This document shows positions 35,667 to 47,484 of a DNA stretch of 64,000 bases, piece after piece; the stretch's first letter is position 1; each line of letters opens with the position of its first letter. The stretch covers positions 85,118,069 through 85,182,068 of the forward strand of contig NW_024609884.1 of the NCBI RefSeq assembly GCF_016920785.2, read 5' to 3'. The position numbers and the translations under genes are program-made. The notes under the pieces are model-generated. The model was not told the DNA's origin and did no database searches. It saw only the letters and a program-made list of their open reading frames with translations. This DNA is from Ixodes scapularis. Lineage: Eukaryota > Arthropoda > Arachnida > Ixodida > Ixodidae.

Positions 35667-37438
35667 GAGCCCGGAAGAAGTGGGCCTGGTAGTTCGGCCC
35701 TCAAGATCTTGGCTCTGTTCGCGCCACGTCGGCTTCATCGGGTATCCCAATAAAGTTGAACGCCGCTTTGTCCGAACGTTGTATTTCGAAGTCGTATTTA
35801 AACAAGTTTGTTTGTGGTGGGTGCGCACATTTAGTTACATAATTGGTTCTCTTCCTTGGTGTGCAGGAAATATCTCAAGGTTAAGATGGCCCTACAGGCG
35901 GGTTTTTCTCCTCAAAATAGCCGTTATTCTTTTTTTTTTCATCACGCTTAAATAATTTTTTAGTTTTACTTTCTTCTGATTGAAAGGAACTACCTCTACA
36001 GTAAAGAATCCTGAGGCCTTGCAGCCACTCTCATCGTTCTTTCGAAACGTAAAAAGGCTCATTTATATTGACGACAGAGTAAGTGAGGTTTAGGAGTTTT
36101 ATATATACATTGTGTACGATACGCTGGGGTGTCGTGGGTTTTGTTTTAAATTGTAAGCTATTAGAGGCCATGTCTGAAGTCATTCCAAGAATATTATTTG
36201 TTTTTGTTTAAAATTAGCTGTTATGTTTTGGTACCATCTGCCTGTGATCGCAATCGCAGACGCAGACAAGTCGTTCTATATATTTTTTGTCTGTGTCGTC
36301 CTTCAGTTCACCAGAAAGAAAATTTATTGAATTGAACTGAATTAATTAAAGCAAGGTGTCGCGATTGAGTGGTAGGTAATATTTTCTTTCTCAATAATTT
36401 AATCAAGCCACTATAACAAATGAAATGCGAAAATCGGCATTAATACGAACCTGGGAAAACTGTTCATAAATCGGTGGATTCATAAATCGTGGGTAGGCAA
36501 CAAAAGAGAGCGCCGGTGATTCTAAGACGCACTTTGGTATGCAACTGAACTACGGAGGGGGGCCCCTGAAGCCACTCAAATGCGAGAGTTTGAAAATTAC
36601 GAAGAGGCCCACGATCCTAATAAGACGAATGGTCAGTTTCAGCGCTGGTAAAGAAAAAAAAAATGTTTGTTTTTGCTGCCAAGAAAACATTTTTGGTTTA
36701 GAGATCCATATTTTCGATAAAACAAAATTGTGTGGGGACTCACTGGTTGGCGCCACTTCTGAGGTAGCCCTGGAGCACTTTTTCCATCTCCGTAGATAGC
36801 TTCACAATTGTTTAGGCATCATTTTTTAAGTGTCGGCTCGTACAAATTTGTACAATACTTGAGGCGACCACTTCTCATAGATATTGTGTACACATGTTTT
36901 CTCAAAATGTGCAAAACCTTCAGTCTACTTATACGCAGTTCTTGGGTATGCTACCTGATAGCTGGGGGCAGTCTGCCAGTGCGTTTGCCCTCGAGCACGT
37001 GCTGAAACGCAAACGCCTCAACAGAAGTTCATTCGACTGCAAAATTGCTTAAATAACACCCTCTCTCCCGTCTTCAGTTGCTGGATCATTATTGTCCTGT
37101 CAAATAAATTTTAACTATATATTTGAGATATTAATGCAATTAATACAAGGTGCCGGTGAGCTATACATAATAAACGATGACTGGAGATTTGTGGTTGTCC
37201 TTTGTCCCCCTTGTTCCCCTCCTCCAGAGATTATTTCATAAACTTGAGAGTTTACGTGGCTGTGTGTGGTTCATTCCTTGCCTGCAGTCTCGAGCGTCTT
37301 GCGTGTTATTTCTGCCCTTATTCTTTGATGACACTATTCTTTATCGTTTTTTTTTTTTTTTAGGTGCACTTTTTTAGATATTGTACCTGGATTCAGTTTT
37401 TCGAGTTAAAAATACACGCTGTGCTTTCGGTTCGTTCC
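35667..37438. other. Unassigned AT-rich region
   Basis: No gene, RNA or element boundary is recognised. Frames are short. Confidence 0.3.
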
Positions 37439-37446
37439 CCCAGAGG

Positions 37447-38304
37447 TAGGGTTGTGCGAATATTCGAAATTTCGAATAGTAGTTTCGAATAATAGACTGT
37501 TCGATATTCGCTTCGAGAAGAACTGCACTATTCGCGTTTTTCGAAGCGTTGATTGTGGTGGGTTAGCCCCGTTGAGTGCGCTTCTTTCCGAGCACCAGTG
37601 CACGGCGGAGAAGCAATACCCTTGGAAGCGAGCTTCGCGGGTGTTGCTTCTCTGCATTACATCGGTGCTCGGTAAGAAGTGAACTTAACGGGATAACCTG
37701 CTGCAAGAAACAGTTGGAAAAATATGAACATCGGAATTGCGTACTTGCGTGCTTGGTAGAAAAGCATACATTGAAATCGGGATGGTGCACACGTGCCGGC
37801 TGTATTTGGGAATAAATGGAAACTTTGTGAATGTGTATATCTACATTGTAGTAAAAGTTCCAAAATTAAACTGATTGTTATGCAAGAGTATACCATGTTA
37901 AGCAGAGATGTCCTCACAACCTGCCTTCCAACATGTGCTATTATTTCTTTTTTAACTCAAGATTAAAGAAGGCATATTTAATTTAGCAAAATTTGTAAAT
38001 TCACTCAATTGGGTATATTTGGCCATCTCTATAGGATTCATTTTATGTCAAATTCGTTGTTTAATTGCCATCCCAAGACATCATATCTTATGAAGACACA
38101 GTTAAAAAATATAGCTAAACTTAGCTTATAAATGAACAAGTGGAACAACCTTCGCAAGTTAGCTAGGCTTTCGTTTAAGCATTAAGCAATGGTAGTGAAA
38201 GGCATGGAAAAACTATTCGATATTCAAATCGAAAATATTCGGCCAAAACCAGTATTCGCTTTGAATTCCGTTCGAACTCAATATACACTATTCGCACAAG
38301 TCAA
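37447..38304. mobile_element. hAT-type element with perfect 8-bp target duplication
   Basis: CCCAGAGG lies on both sides (37439-37446 and 38305-38312). The ends are TAGGGTTGTGCGAATA and, complemented, TTGACTTGTGCGAATA, followed by many TTCGAATATTCG-type repeats. Inside is a hairpin at about 37560-37700 whose arms contain CGAGCACC/GGTGCTCG. No transposase is present, so it is non-autonomous. Confidence 0.75.
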
Positions 38305-38312
38305 CCCAGAGG

Positions 38313-39505
38313 GCAAAAAAAAAAATATTCAAGGTTCAGAAGTTGATGGTTCCGAAATTCGCAGTTTACACGTATAGCCGCTGACAGGGGGTAAAGTGGA
38401 TGCTCCTCCCACTTCTCTACTTCTCTCCACTTTAGCAAAACGAACGCTGGAGAGGATGAACCTCTCGAGCGTTCATTCTGCTAAGAGGTGGCTGGAAGCT
38501 TCTTACCTTGTAACCGAATATAGACATTATTTTTTTCTTAGGATTTATTTCTTAAATCGAGTCGTTTATTCCAGGGTTCATTACTCGAGGTGTCGCTGTA
38601 TATCGCTTTTATCCCCATATGTCAACCCCGAGTCCCACGGTCGTTTCTACCCTATAAGTTTGACATTATGTCCTCAGGTGGCACCAGTAGTAATTATCTA
38701 AATTTGCGGGCTTTTACCCCCGACAGGATTTAATAGCGAAACTCGCAACTCGGAAAACTAACGTCCATGCACGCTAAAGATGCAGATAGTCAAGTATTTG
38801 GCAGGAGTTTAGCTTTTAGTGATGAGCTCGTCCCACGGCCATAAACCTGTCCAAAAATCGCCTTCTGTGTGCCTTTGCCTTGTGGTTCGTGAAAGGCGTT
38901 TTGAGCGAGACGCCGCGCATGCGCGCACAACCCAGTGCATTTTTCGTCCGGGTGATTTAAGACTGGAAAGGTGTATCGTCACAGACAGCTGAAGAAGCGC
39001 AAGACGTGGTTTGTTCGAGAGTCTTAAAGCATTGCGTTTGAGAGAAAAATTCGCAAAAGCGCTGTGCGTTAGCGTTGCGTCCTTCACGCTCCGCATGCGC
39101 ATTGTCGCTAATCCCAGACGCAGTTTGGGGCTCCGCGCACGTTCAGTGCTCGCAACGCTACTGCAAATTGGAAGACTACTCAAACTCCCTCCGTGATTCA
39201 TTGTTGGGCGTTCTTATCCTCTAATGCCGCTTATTCAATGGCTGGCGCTAATAATTAGATGTGGCGAATTCGTCCTCCGTAGCTGTCAGTGACGATATAG
39301 GGCGAACAGCCTGGGTGTGGCGCTCCTTTACCGAGGTCCCGGATATATTGCGTGACGCACTCCCTGCGTCCACGCACCGCGTACAAGCACCAAACACCCT
39401 ACGTAGAAACAACAAACACATGCCACGAAGCATATACACGAGCTCGCTATCACGACCCTGTATGTAGACTTCTACACCGCTCGATCCAACTGAAGGGTGA
39501 CCACT
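38313..39505. other. Unassigned region
   Basis: A small foldback lies near 38411-38500 (arms with CACTTTAGCA and TGCTAAGAGGTG). A 130-codon minus-strand frame (39201-38809) is unassigned. Confidence 0.3.
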
Positions 39506-40062
39506 TATGGCGCACCGTGCATTCACGAGGGCGCCCATCAAACCATTCTGCCAATCTTGGCCGCGAGGCAGCTATGTAGCTGCCTCGCCTCAGACACGAT
39601 CACATGGTCGTGTCGACGCGGGGTCGATCGGGATCTCGAATTCGGCTCCCGATGTGCCGCTTTCTCTCCTAGCCCCTGGATGGCGCTGCAGGCGCCCCGT
39701 GGCGGGCGAGGAGAAACCTTCTCGCCCATCGATCGATATATACTCGGCGGGCGAAGGCCTCTTAGAACTTCGGACGAGACCGAGACGCAGGCAAGCGGGT
39801 GGCGACCGGATTTGGGGTAATCGCGAGACACGAGGCCTGGAGGCCTTCTTTGTGTTTAGCTTTGGGCTTAACGTGCATTTGTACATATTTGTGTAATGTC
39901 GCGTGTATTTGTAGTTTAGACTGAGTGTTTTGTATTGTGTGCTTTATTGTACCAATAAACGGGGAGCGGAATCCCGCTCCCATGAAAGAACCAGGCTGGA
40001 CTCGGTTTGTTGACGGACCACGTGGGAAATGGCGAATCGGCGGCGGTACGCGATTTCCTACA
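39506..40062 (+). mobile_element. LTR, second copy of the 11.7-kb LTR
   Basis: Inverted relative to 11725-12291 and similar along its length. TATATAT lies near 39736-39742 and AATAAA at about 39954, in LTR order for the plus strand. Downstream, TGGCGCATCAACGTTGGGG (40065-40083) resembles a tRNA-Lys primer-binding site. It may therefore be a 5' LTR of a truncated element. No 3' LTR was found. Confidence 0.55.
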
Positions 40063-40216
40063 AATGGCGCATCAACGTTGGGGCAGGCAAACCGTAATTA
40101 CCGTCGCAACGTCCGTCGACGACACTGCGTGTAAGTTCACGCGGGGCGGTCCCCCTGGTTGGCGGGTCTATAGCGCGGCACTGCGAAGGCGGGGTACGTC
40201 CAAACAAGTGTTCGAG

Positions 40217-40474
40217 ATGGCCACGGGTAATTTCGCCCTCACGGATTTAATGGTTTTGGCCGACGTCGCGACGTCGACGGGGCTGGCGGAGCGGAACGCC
40301 GCGGCGATGACCGCAGCGCTGAGTCCGGACACGCCGACGGTGTCGCCAGTGGTGTCTATGCCGCAAAGCACGGAGATGTCCCGTGAATCCACGGCGTTGG
40401 TTGCGGCGTTCGCGCACGCCTTACAGAGCATGCTTGGTGTAAACCTGCATTTCATTGTTTCTTTACAGGAGTAG
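40217..40474 (+). CDS. Possible gag N-terminus, unassigned
   Basis: An 85-codon frame from the ATG at 40217 begins MATGNFALTD and is rich in A, T, S and M. The open frame actually extends from 40007. It follows the LTR and possible primer-binding site, which suggests the start of gag in a truncated LTR element. No zinc knuckle or protease follows. A pyrimidine-rich stretch ending TTTACAG just before the stop resembles a splice acceptor, so an exon is an alternative. Confidence 0.3.
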   Translation: MATGNFALTDLMVLADVATSTGLAERNAAAMTAALSPDTPTVSPVVSMPQSTEMSRESTALVAAFAHALQSMLGVNLHFIVSLQE

Positions 40475-41195
40475 TGGCCACACGTTCACAGTACCACGGC
40501 AAGCTGATTGGAACGCTATATGGATCGACACACCAAGTGGATGCTACCGTGTATGCCGCAAGCGACGACAGTTTTAGCCTGGTCAACTTTACGTATGACG
40601 GCTTGGGTCCAGGTTTGTGGCTTGCACCACTCTTCAACCATTCTTAAGCCGCGTGCGCCGAACGAGGTGTTGCTCGAGCTGCTTCTCGTTTTCTTCCGCG
40701 TGATTAAGGCACGACCACACTAGCGGCACGGCGACTCATCACACGCCGTTGCCCTGACGCGAGCTGCCGTCCGAGCCTGGTTTGGCCTCAGAACGGCGAG
40801 ATTTTCTTGCCATCCGGCAGATCGGTTGGTGCGCGGTCTCTGCTACCCCTCTCCCCCTCCCGTCTACCTGGAATTAGTGCCTGCACTAATCCGGACGATG
40901 GCCCACCTCACCCCTATCTCTACCCCCCCCCCCCCCCCCCTTTTCTATACCGCCGTTCCACCCTTCTCACCATCCCCTGAGAGTCGTTCACAAATGCGCC
41001 CAGTGCGCGTCCGCGATTGACTCTCACCCCCCCCCCCCCCCCCCCCTTACTTCCTTACAACAACAACACTGGCGCGGCAGAGATCGCGGCCCTCGTAGTC
41101 GTGATGATAGTGATGCCATGGCAACGCTCAATGCCTCGCCGCGGGCACATTCGAAAGCAGTATAGCTCAGCGAATCGTCGCGACTTTTTTAGAGT
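40475..41195. other. Unassigned, two C tracts
   Basis: C runs at 40923-40940 and 41027-41046. No gene recognised. Confidence 0.35.
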
Positions 41196-41330
41196 ATAGT
41201 TGTAAACCCGAGACTGGGGATACGGACAAGGGACAAAACACAGAACGACACGGACGAAGTTTGAGACTTCGTCCGTGTCGTTATGTGTTTTGTCCCTTGT
41301 CCGTATCCCCAGTCTCGGGTTTACAACTAT
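41196..41330. repeat. Long hairpin, about 63-bp stem
   Basis: The arms are complementary with about one mismatch around a loop of about 7 bases. They contain GGACAAGGGACAAAACACAG. The layout resembles the ends of the Penelope-like copy at 47718-48766 and the hairpin at 57414. Confidence 0.7.
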
Positions 41331-41459
41331 GCTCAATTTACACCAGCTAGCCTGCACCCTCACCATTGCTTCATTTTTTAGAGTCCCCGAGGCGGGACGG
41401 CGGTTCTCCGCACGCGCCATTTGCCTGGCACCAGGACTGGCGTGCTAGAATCAAGGCCC

Positions 41460-41964
41460 GTTCGCACTCTTGTGACCGAGTACGACCGAGAGAGACCAGA
41501 CCGGTTTTTAAGCCTCTTGCGATCTCTTAGGACCAGCTCGGCAGCATCGCATCCGGTCCTAAGAAGTCGCAAAAGGCTTAAAAACTGGTCTGGTCTCTCT
41601 CGGTCTTACTCGGTCGCAATAGAGCCACTAAATGAGCTGCGCTTAGAGTATCGGCACTCCGTTGCTCGACATTGTTGTGGGCGCCGCCATTTTGGGGCTT
41701 GTGCAGAGCAGACGCAGCTGCCGCTCGTCATGAGTCCAAAGTGCGACTTCCTCAGCATTAGATTCGGTCTTAGGAAGCTCATGTAATACTGCTTTGCTTT
41801 GTCGGCAACTGTTTAGACATTCGTGGAGTGCAGAAAAGCGTTTCCTGTGATTTCAGATAAAGCTTCAGATGACTGGCAACCATGATTTTAAGCCACAATA
41901 TGGCCAAGTGTCGTTACTCTGAAGCGTAGCTTATTTAGTGGCACTAGGTCGCAAGAGTGTGAAC
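41460..41964. mobile_element. DNA element with 18-bp inverted ends and inner hairpin
   Basis: GTTCGCACTCTTGTGACC (41460-41477) faces GGTCGCAAGAGTGTGAAC (41947-41964). Inside is a hairpin at 41472-41618 with about 63-bp arms containing CCGAGAGAGACCAGACC. No coding sequence. Confidence 0.5.
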
Positions 41965-41972
41965 GCCGCTTC

Positions 41973-42112
41973 AGCGTCTTAGCTGAGACTCTGTGAAAGA
42001 AAGCAGTGCCGAAGCTAGCGCGCGAGACGAGGGGCACGTGAAGGCGAGTCTGAAGCGCTCGCGCTCCCCCGGCTCGGCAGGATTCCTTTCACAAACTCTA
42101 AGCTAAGACGCT
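41973..42112. mobile_element. Foldback MITE
   Basis: AGCGTCTTAGCTGAGACTC and its near-complement form about 38-bp arms with a few mismatches around a GC-rich centre. Confidence 0.55.
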
Positions 42113-42114
42113 CA

Positions 42115-42395
42115 CTATTGGGCAGGAGATCGAACTATAGGTGGCGCTTTATCGAGCTTGTTGTCCCCACAGCCCGGTGTTTACTAACCCAGCATAACAA
42201 AGTAATTGAACATCACCTAGGACGGTCTGGGTACGAGCGCTTCGCTCTGACCGGTGCTTTGGTCGCACCAGGAGCGGCCTTCGAATCGTCATTTTCAAGT
42301 TCATAGATCAAAAACAAACAAAAAAATTCGTTTTGTTGTCCCCACAGCTGAAGCATACCGCTAGAGGCATGACTGTTCGATCTCCTCCCTAATAG
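42115..42395. mobile_element. Small DNA element, GGAGATCGAAC ends
   Basis: CTATTGGGCAGGAGATCGAAC at the left faces GTTCGATCTCCTCCCTAATAG at the right. TGTCCCCACAG occurs as a direct repeat inside (about 42163 and 42338). Confidence 0.45.
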
Positions 42396-42645
42396 CAAGC
42401 CGGCCCAGGTGCCTCCGAGAACGGTTTTGAGGGAGAGCGGCGAGATTTTTCCACTGTCCAGATAACAATCTGTGCGCGATATCCGTCTGCCGCGGCGCAA
42501 AACATGGGACCAGAGCGAGGAGACGGCTGTACGACGCAGTGATGTCGTGGCAACGCGCAATGCCTCTCCGCCACGTGCCGTGTGTTGCCTTTCGAAAGGA
42601 GTGTGACCGCGGCCTATGTCACGAGCTATCCCAGCTTATCTGTAC

Positions 42646-42828
42646 GTTCACCAGGCTGACACTGCGGTGGAAACTACAGGCTCGTTGGACCAGTCTGGCA
42701 CGTCCATCTGGCGCCACGTCACGACGTTCCCTCCCAGCGCAGAGAGCGGGCTCCAATGATAATAGAGAGGCCCTTGATTGGTCCGGCGAGCTCGTAGCTC
42801 CCACCTCAGTGTCAACTTAGGGGTGAAC
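42646..42828. mobile_element. Foldback MITE, GTTCACCCTTAAGCTG family, copy 3
   Basis: The ends GTTCACCAGGCTGACACTG and, complemented, GTTCACCCCTAAGTTGACAC are related to copies 1 and 2. Complementarity extends about 40 bp inward. Confidence 0.5.
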
Positions 42829-43204
42829 GGAGTAAATTCGCTAAAAGCCTGCTACGTGACCTCGTGCTTCGCGAATCACTATGCCAAACCGAAACGTCAC
42901 ATGGACTCATCGCTGATATCGCGTCGATGGCTTGTAGCATCCGCTTGACATTTCAGGCACTTGCTGGCCCATCTTGTGCTTGCTAAACTCACTGGGTCCT
43001 GGGAAAGTATAGCGCAAAGCTCTCGGTATGGTCGCCAGTTTGGTTCATGAAATGAGGAGTTTCTCCTTCACATCACAATTCGTGGGGAGCCGATCCTAAT
43101 TCCCGGTGACAGGTTGCTTTACAAAGACATTTCTTGAATAAAAAAATTTTGTTATCCACTCACCTGCGAAACAACCGCTGATATTAGAGCACCGCAGTCA
43201 CACG
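42829..43204. other. No feature seen
   Basis: Unassigned stretch between the foldback cluster and repeat R. Confidence 0.3.
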
Positions 43205-43333
43205 CAGCGTCAGTGCTTGGCGGCATTGAAAAATAATTTTCCTCTCTTGAAATACGCAAGAGCAACAATACCATTCTAAGACATCTTCGGAGATAAGCAT
43301 GATTGATAAGTTGATATCATGTACAGTGCCAAA
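43205..43333. repeat. Repeat R, left piece
   Basis: Aligns with the first part of 27600-27997 and ends abruptly at GTGCCAAAG, where the LINE tail begins. The rest of the repeat resumes at 47485. Confidence 0.5.
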
Positions 43334-43650
43334 GATTTATTCATTTATTTATATATTTATTTATTAATACTACATCTCCGATTCGAGATTTTGTAGGGGT
43401 GGGCAGTAAACAATCATCACTGCCAATGCACTGAGAGAAAAACAACAGGGTCAGCACTGTGCATATTACAACATTCAAAATGTCGACACGTTCAGGTGCA
43501 CATCGAAAAGGAAACTCAACATCACGATACATATCAGGTTACACAGCAGAGTCCACCAAGCAGAAAGCAAAAAAAAAAAAAAAAAATTAAGAAAAATAGC
43601 GATAAAACTTGCGTACAAATATGGCATATTCGGCTTCTATAACAACATTC

Positions 43651-44646
43651 TTAGGCCAAGAATTCCAGTCCTGTATTGTCCTGGGACAAAAAAGAAAATT
43701 TAAACGTGTCTACTTTACAAGTATGTTGAACAAGGGCCATAAGGTTGTGCGTCCTAGAGGGGCAGCGTGGAGGAGGGCGGCGGCAAATGTAGCTATTCTT
43801 GTGGAATAAATTAAAGAAACATTTTAACCTGTTTATTTTACGACAAAGTTCCAAGGGTTGAAGGCTAGCGATCGCATAGAGTTCTGTGACGGAGTTAGTA
43901 CGAGAGTACTTATTGTCAATAAAGCGTAAACTTCTTCTTTGGACTTTTTCAATCAAATTAATGTTAGATTCTGCAAAGGGGTTCAATACTGTATCAGCGT
44001 GCTCAAGGACTGAGCTAACAAATGTTTTATACGCTGCTAATTTAACGGTGGATGATGCAGATTTCAGAATCCTTCTTATCTACCAATGTTTAATGTAAAG
44101 CGTGAGAGATGCGTGATGTGGGAGCTCCATGCATCTTAGATCGTTTGTGATCATGACTCCAAGGTATTTATATCAGCTAACTAGTGAAATGGGGTAATCG
44201 CGCAAACTGTAGCTAAAAATGGAAGTCGATTTTTTCCGCGTTATATGCAAATATACACATTTATTGAAGTTTAAGGACATTTGCCACTCCTCGCACCACT
44301 TATTCGCTTTATTTAAACCAGCACTGAGTTCTTCCTGATCCGCAATTGATCTTACTTCGGTGTACATGATAATATCGCCAGCAAAAAGGCGTCTAGTCAC
44401 AGGTATACTATGAGCAATGTCGTTGATAAAAATGAAAAAAAGTGAAGGACCGAGCACCGATCCTTGGGGAACTCCCGAGTAAACACCCGACTGGGATGAT
44501 TTGCAGCCATTTACTTCAACATATTCACGTCTCTTGTTAACGTATTCTCGAAGGCATAAAATTAACTTTTCATCTAGTAAAACTGTAGACAGTTTGGCTA
44601 GAGGCTTACGGTGAGGAACTCTGTCGAACGCTTTTGCGAAATCCAA
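43651..44646 (-). pseudogene. LINE ORF2, reverse transcriptase part
   Basis: Two minus frames (44646-44173, 43986-43651) plus pieces in 44598-44795. RT blocks seen: DFAKAFDRVPH, SGVPQGSVLGP, and RRLFAGDIIMY. The last should read FADD; the first catalytic Asp is Gly (codon within 44374-44385). The C-terminal piece includes EKVQRRSLRFI. Frame breaks and the lost Asp show it cannot be active. Confidence 0.8.
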
Positions 44647-44889
44647 AAATATAACGTAATGAATGGTTTCAATAAGTTGCGTTGTTGCTGATAATCCCCG
44701 CCGGAAACTCGGGTTGAAAAAGATCTAGTCGCAAGGAACTCTGCATTCTGTTTAAAGATAGTATGTTCCATAATTTTAAAGCAGGAGCTTAGCAATGAAA
44801 TCGATCCCGACTTATGGATAGAAACGACCCTGCCTCATGTATTCCCAGCTAGAGAACACTTAAATCTGAAAAAAAAAAAAAAAGATTTG

Positions 44890-45453
44890 TCAAACAGCAT
44901 ACTTAATGAGAAAAGCGCTTGGAATATTGTCTGTACCAGGGGATTTCTTCACACTCAAATTAAGTAAAGCTTCGGAAATTCCCTCACGAGATAAGATAAT
45001 ATCAGTTATAGGCTCGCGAATACTTGTGATGACATCCGGAGTAGTACCATTACCAACCGACAACACGGACGTAAAATAGTCGTTGAAATAGTTAGCGATA
45101 GCGTAGCCATCATCAACAGCGGTATCAGAAACAACGAGAGATTGAACGGACTTTTTACCTAGAGCAATGAATCTCCAAAATTTCGACGGATCTATTTTCA
45201 AACAATTGTGTAGCGTTACGTTTTGGAACCTTTCTTTCGCGTTTCTTATCATTTGAGAAAGTTGATCCCGTAACTCTGACAAACCAGACCAGTTTCTTTT
45301 TTTGAGCCGCCTAATTTTTCTCTGAAGGCGCAGCATGTCGTGATCAATCCGAGGGTTGCGCTGTCTTACTCTTTTTGTTATGAGCGAAAGAAATCTCTTC
45401 AAACACTCCTTTATTTTGCCAAAAAATAGTCCCCAGAGTTGATCTATATTCAT
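44890..45453 (-). pseudogene. LINE ORF2, linker and start of reverse transcriptase
   Basis: A 187-codon minus frame that is basic at the N-terminal half (RKIRRLKKRN) and ends with VKKSPGTDNIPSAFL, the usual first RT block of CR1-like elements. It continues into the next feature after an A-rich break at about 44870. Confidence 0.7.
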
Positions 45454-45768
45454 ATCAGCATCCCGGTATAGAGTCGAAAATAAGTCTAGATAGAGTTCAA
45501 GTTCGTCGACAATGCATTAATGGACACGACATTCGCTTTTGAGAAGTTATAAACGTAACTTATGCTTCGGTCAGGTGGTGTGGGATGAGAATGGCTTGTG
45601 AAGTCGTAAACGACGAGCCGATGATCCGACATACCCTCTTAAACACGACAATCATATGCTTGTTTTGCAAGAAAATCAGAAAGAAATAAAATATATATTA
45701 TGAAGTTAGAATCGCCCTGTGTCCTAGTGCTGTTGTGTACAATCTAAAGGATTGCATTGAATGCCATA

Positions 45769-46262
45769 TCAGTTAAAAGCTGCGAGTTGGGACGAGCACT
45801 GCCCAATGCCACAGAGTGATTCCCACTCAATTAATGGCAGATTAAAATCGCCAGTTAAAATGAAGCATTTGCATTTTTGAGCAAATTGATAAACATAATC
45901 GTTAAGATACTCTAGGATGAATCCAGGGGCATTAGGTGGGCGGTATACCACACCAATAATCAGTGGAGGGTTAGAGTAGGTAATCTTAACGAACACAGAT
46001 TCGACCTCGGGTAATTTTTAAGCCCTTGAAAACTGAAGCTGCTTTTTATTATGAGACCAACGCATCCTCCCCTCGCGTAACGATCGCAACGTACAATATT
46101 ATAACCAGGAGGTAACATTTCACTATCGGTTACTACAGTATGCAGCCACGTTTCTGTTATGGTCACGAAGTCTGGGTCATACTCAACTAATACCTGTTCA
46201 AGGTTGGTTACCTTATTAACAAGACTTTGAGCAGTTAAATTAATTCGTTTTAATTGCCTCAA
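45769..46262 (-). pseudogene. LINE ORF2, AP-type endonuclease part
   Basis: Two overlapping minus frames (46262-45960 and 45996-45769). The first has NLTAQSLVNK and TITETWL, the second GVVYRPPNA and LTGDFNLP. These are endonuclease/exonuclease/phosphatase family blocks that nick the target in CR1-type LINEs. A frameshift lies near 45990. Confidence 0.75.
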
Positions 46263-46419
46263 AAGTGGTTCTCACATCATGGTGCAGGTGTGTCATTCAA
46301 TAATGTGGAGTGTAGGTAGACAACGGTTAGCGGCTGATCGGGATTTGTAGTCGATAGCAAACACGCACATTCTTGACCTCATCACATGCTTAAAGATTAG
46401 CGCCCACTCGTAGGTTATC

Positions 46420-47102
46420 ATGGACGACGAACGCTTTTAGGCTCCATTGCTTATCACCTGCAGCACTATTTCATAGTATTTTTAGTTTGAACAGCATGGC
46501 TTGCGAATAATCATTCTGAATAAATATAAATGATCCTTTTAGTTTTTTTGTTTTTTTTTGCATCACGAAGTACGTTTTCTTTTTCGATGTAGCCCTGAAA
46601 AAACAATATCACGGGGCATTTTTTCATTATTTTTTCAGAGCCGATAGATTTTAGCAACAAATAAGCAAGGCACTCCAAGCTTTACTCGAAATAAATCTTC
46701 AATCACTCCAGTTCTTAATTAGACCTCCGTTTCACTAGGTGATTCAGGAAGGACGAAGACAACCAGATTTGAGCGACGATTTCTATCTTCAAAATATGTT
46801 AGCTTGTCATTCTTTTCGAATTCGGTTTCTTGCAATGACGCAACTGCCGCTTGAAGGACATCTGGTTAGTCTTTGCTTTAAGGTCATCCAATAGGTAACC
46901 AGTTTCTGCAAACCTTGTATTTTGTTGTTTTCATTTCGAGGAGGTCATTTTTAATCACGTTTTGGCCCTTCATCAGTGTTAGGAACATTTCCTCTACGGT
47001 TGGGCCAGGATTGGATTCAACATCACTGCAGATTAAAGATTTGCAATCATCAAGACACTCAAGTGCAATACAACAAAGGGTCCGTGGGCACGGTACAATC
47101 AC
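46420..47102 (-). pseudogene. LINE ORF1 with 2A-like motif
   Basis: The minus frame from 47102 contains CSDVESNPGP (motif codons at 47001-47024), a perfect DxExNPGP 2A-like motif that causes ribosome skipping. After a stop near 46884, further pieces read YFEDRNRRSNLVVF and FIFIQNDYSQAMLFK, matching the ORF1 RNA-binding protein layout. The frame is broken in several places. Confidence 0.65.
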
Positions 47103-47484
47103 AATAAACCTATTACTACTCAGGAAACATGTCTTATGGGTACTAATTAACCTGTAAAAAAAACCAGTATTTGGTTAGATGCATGTCTTTGACGGTGTCG
47201 CCGTGCCCACTGAACTGGAACTGTCGGGGACGCTCCTTTGTAGACTTCGCTGTGTGTGACGATGATAGGCCCACGTGTGCCACGACTTCCACAAATAGCA
47301 GATGCTGACCAGGATTCGATACCGGAGCATAGAACGGAGCGAAAATCGTTGAAGGTTGATCACAGCACTTGACCGCTGACGCAGCGAAGCTGAGTAGAAG
47401 GGAAGCCTGTACAGAAAACCAGTTTTTGGTTAGATGCATGTTCTTGACGGAGTCGCCGTGCCCACAAGATGCTGATATTGGCGA

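Larger units (their letters stand above)
43334..47470 (-). mobile_element. Nearly full-length CR1-like LINE, inactive
   Basis: In minus orientation the order is: a 5' UTR with a tandem 253-bp repeat, ORF1, endonuclease, reverse transcriptase, and an ATAAATAAAT-type tail (43334-43360). All coding parts carry frameshifts or stops. The 5' repeat is seen as two copies of GGTTAGATGCATG (about 47172 and 47429). Flanking pieces of repeat R on both sides define the insertion. Confidence 0.75.

Noticed and set aside
35015..35955. Two similar proteins (MEVFD...) on opposite strands
   Set aside because: They are the two arms of one foldback element, not a gene pair.
39011..39201. Frames on both strands in GC-rich DNA
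   Set aside because: They overlap each other with no domain support.
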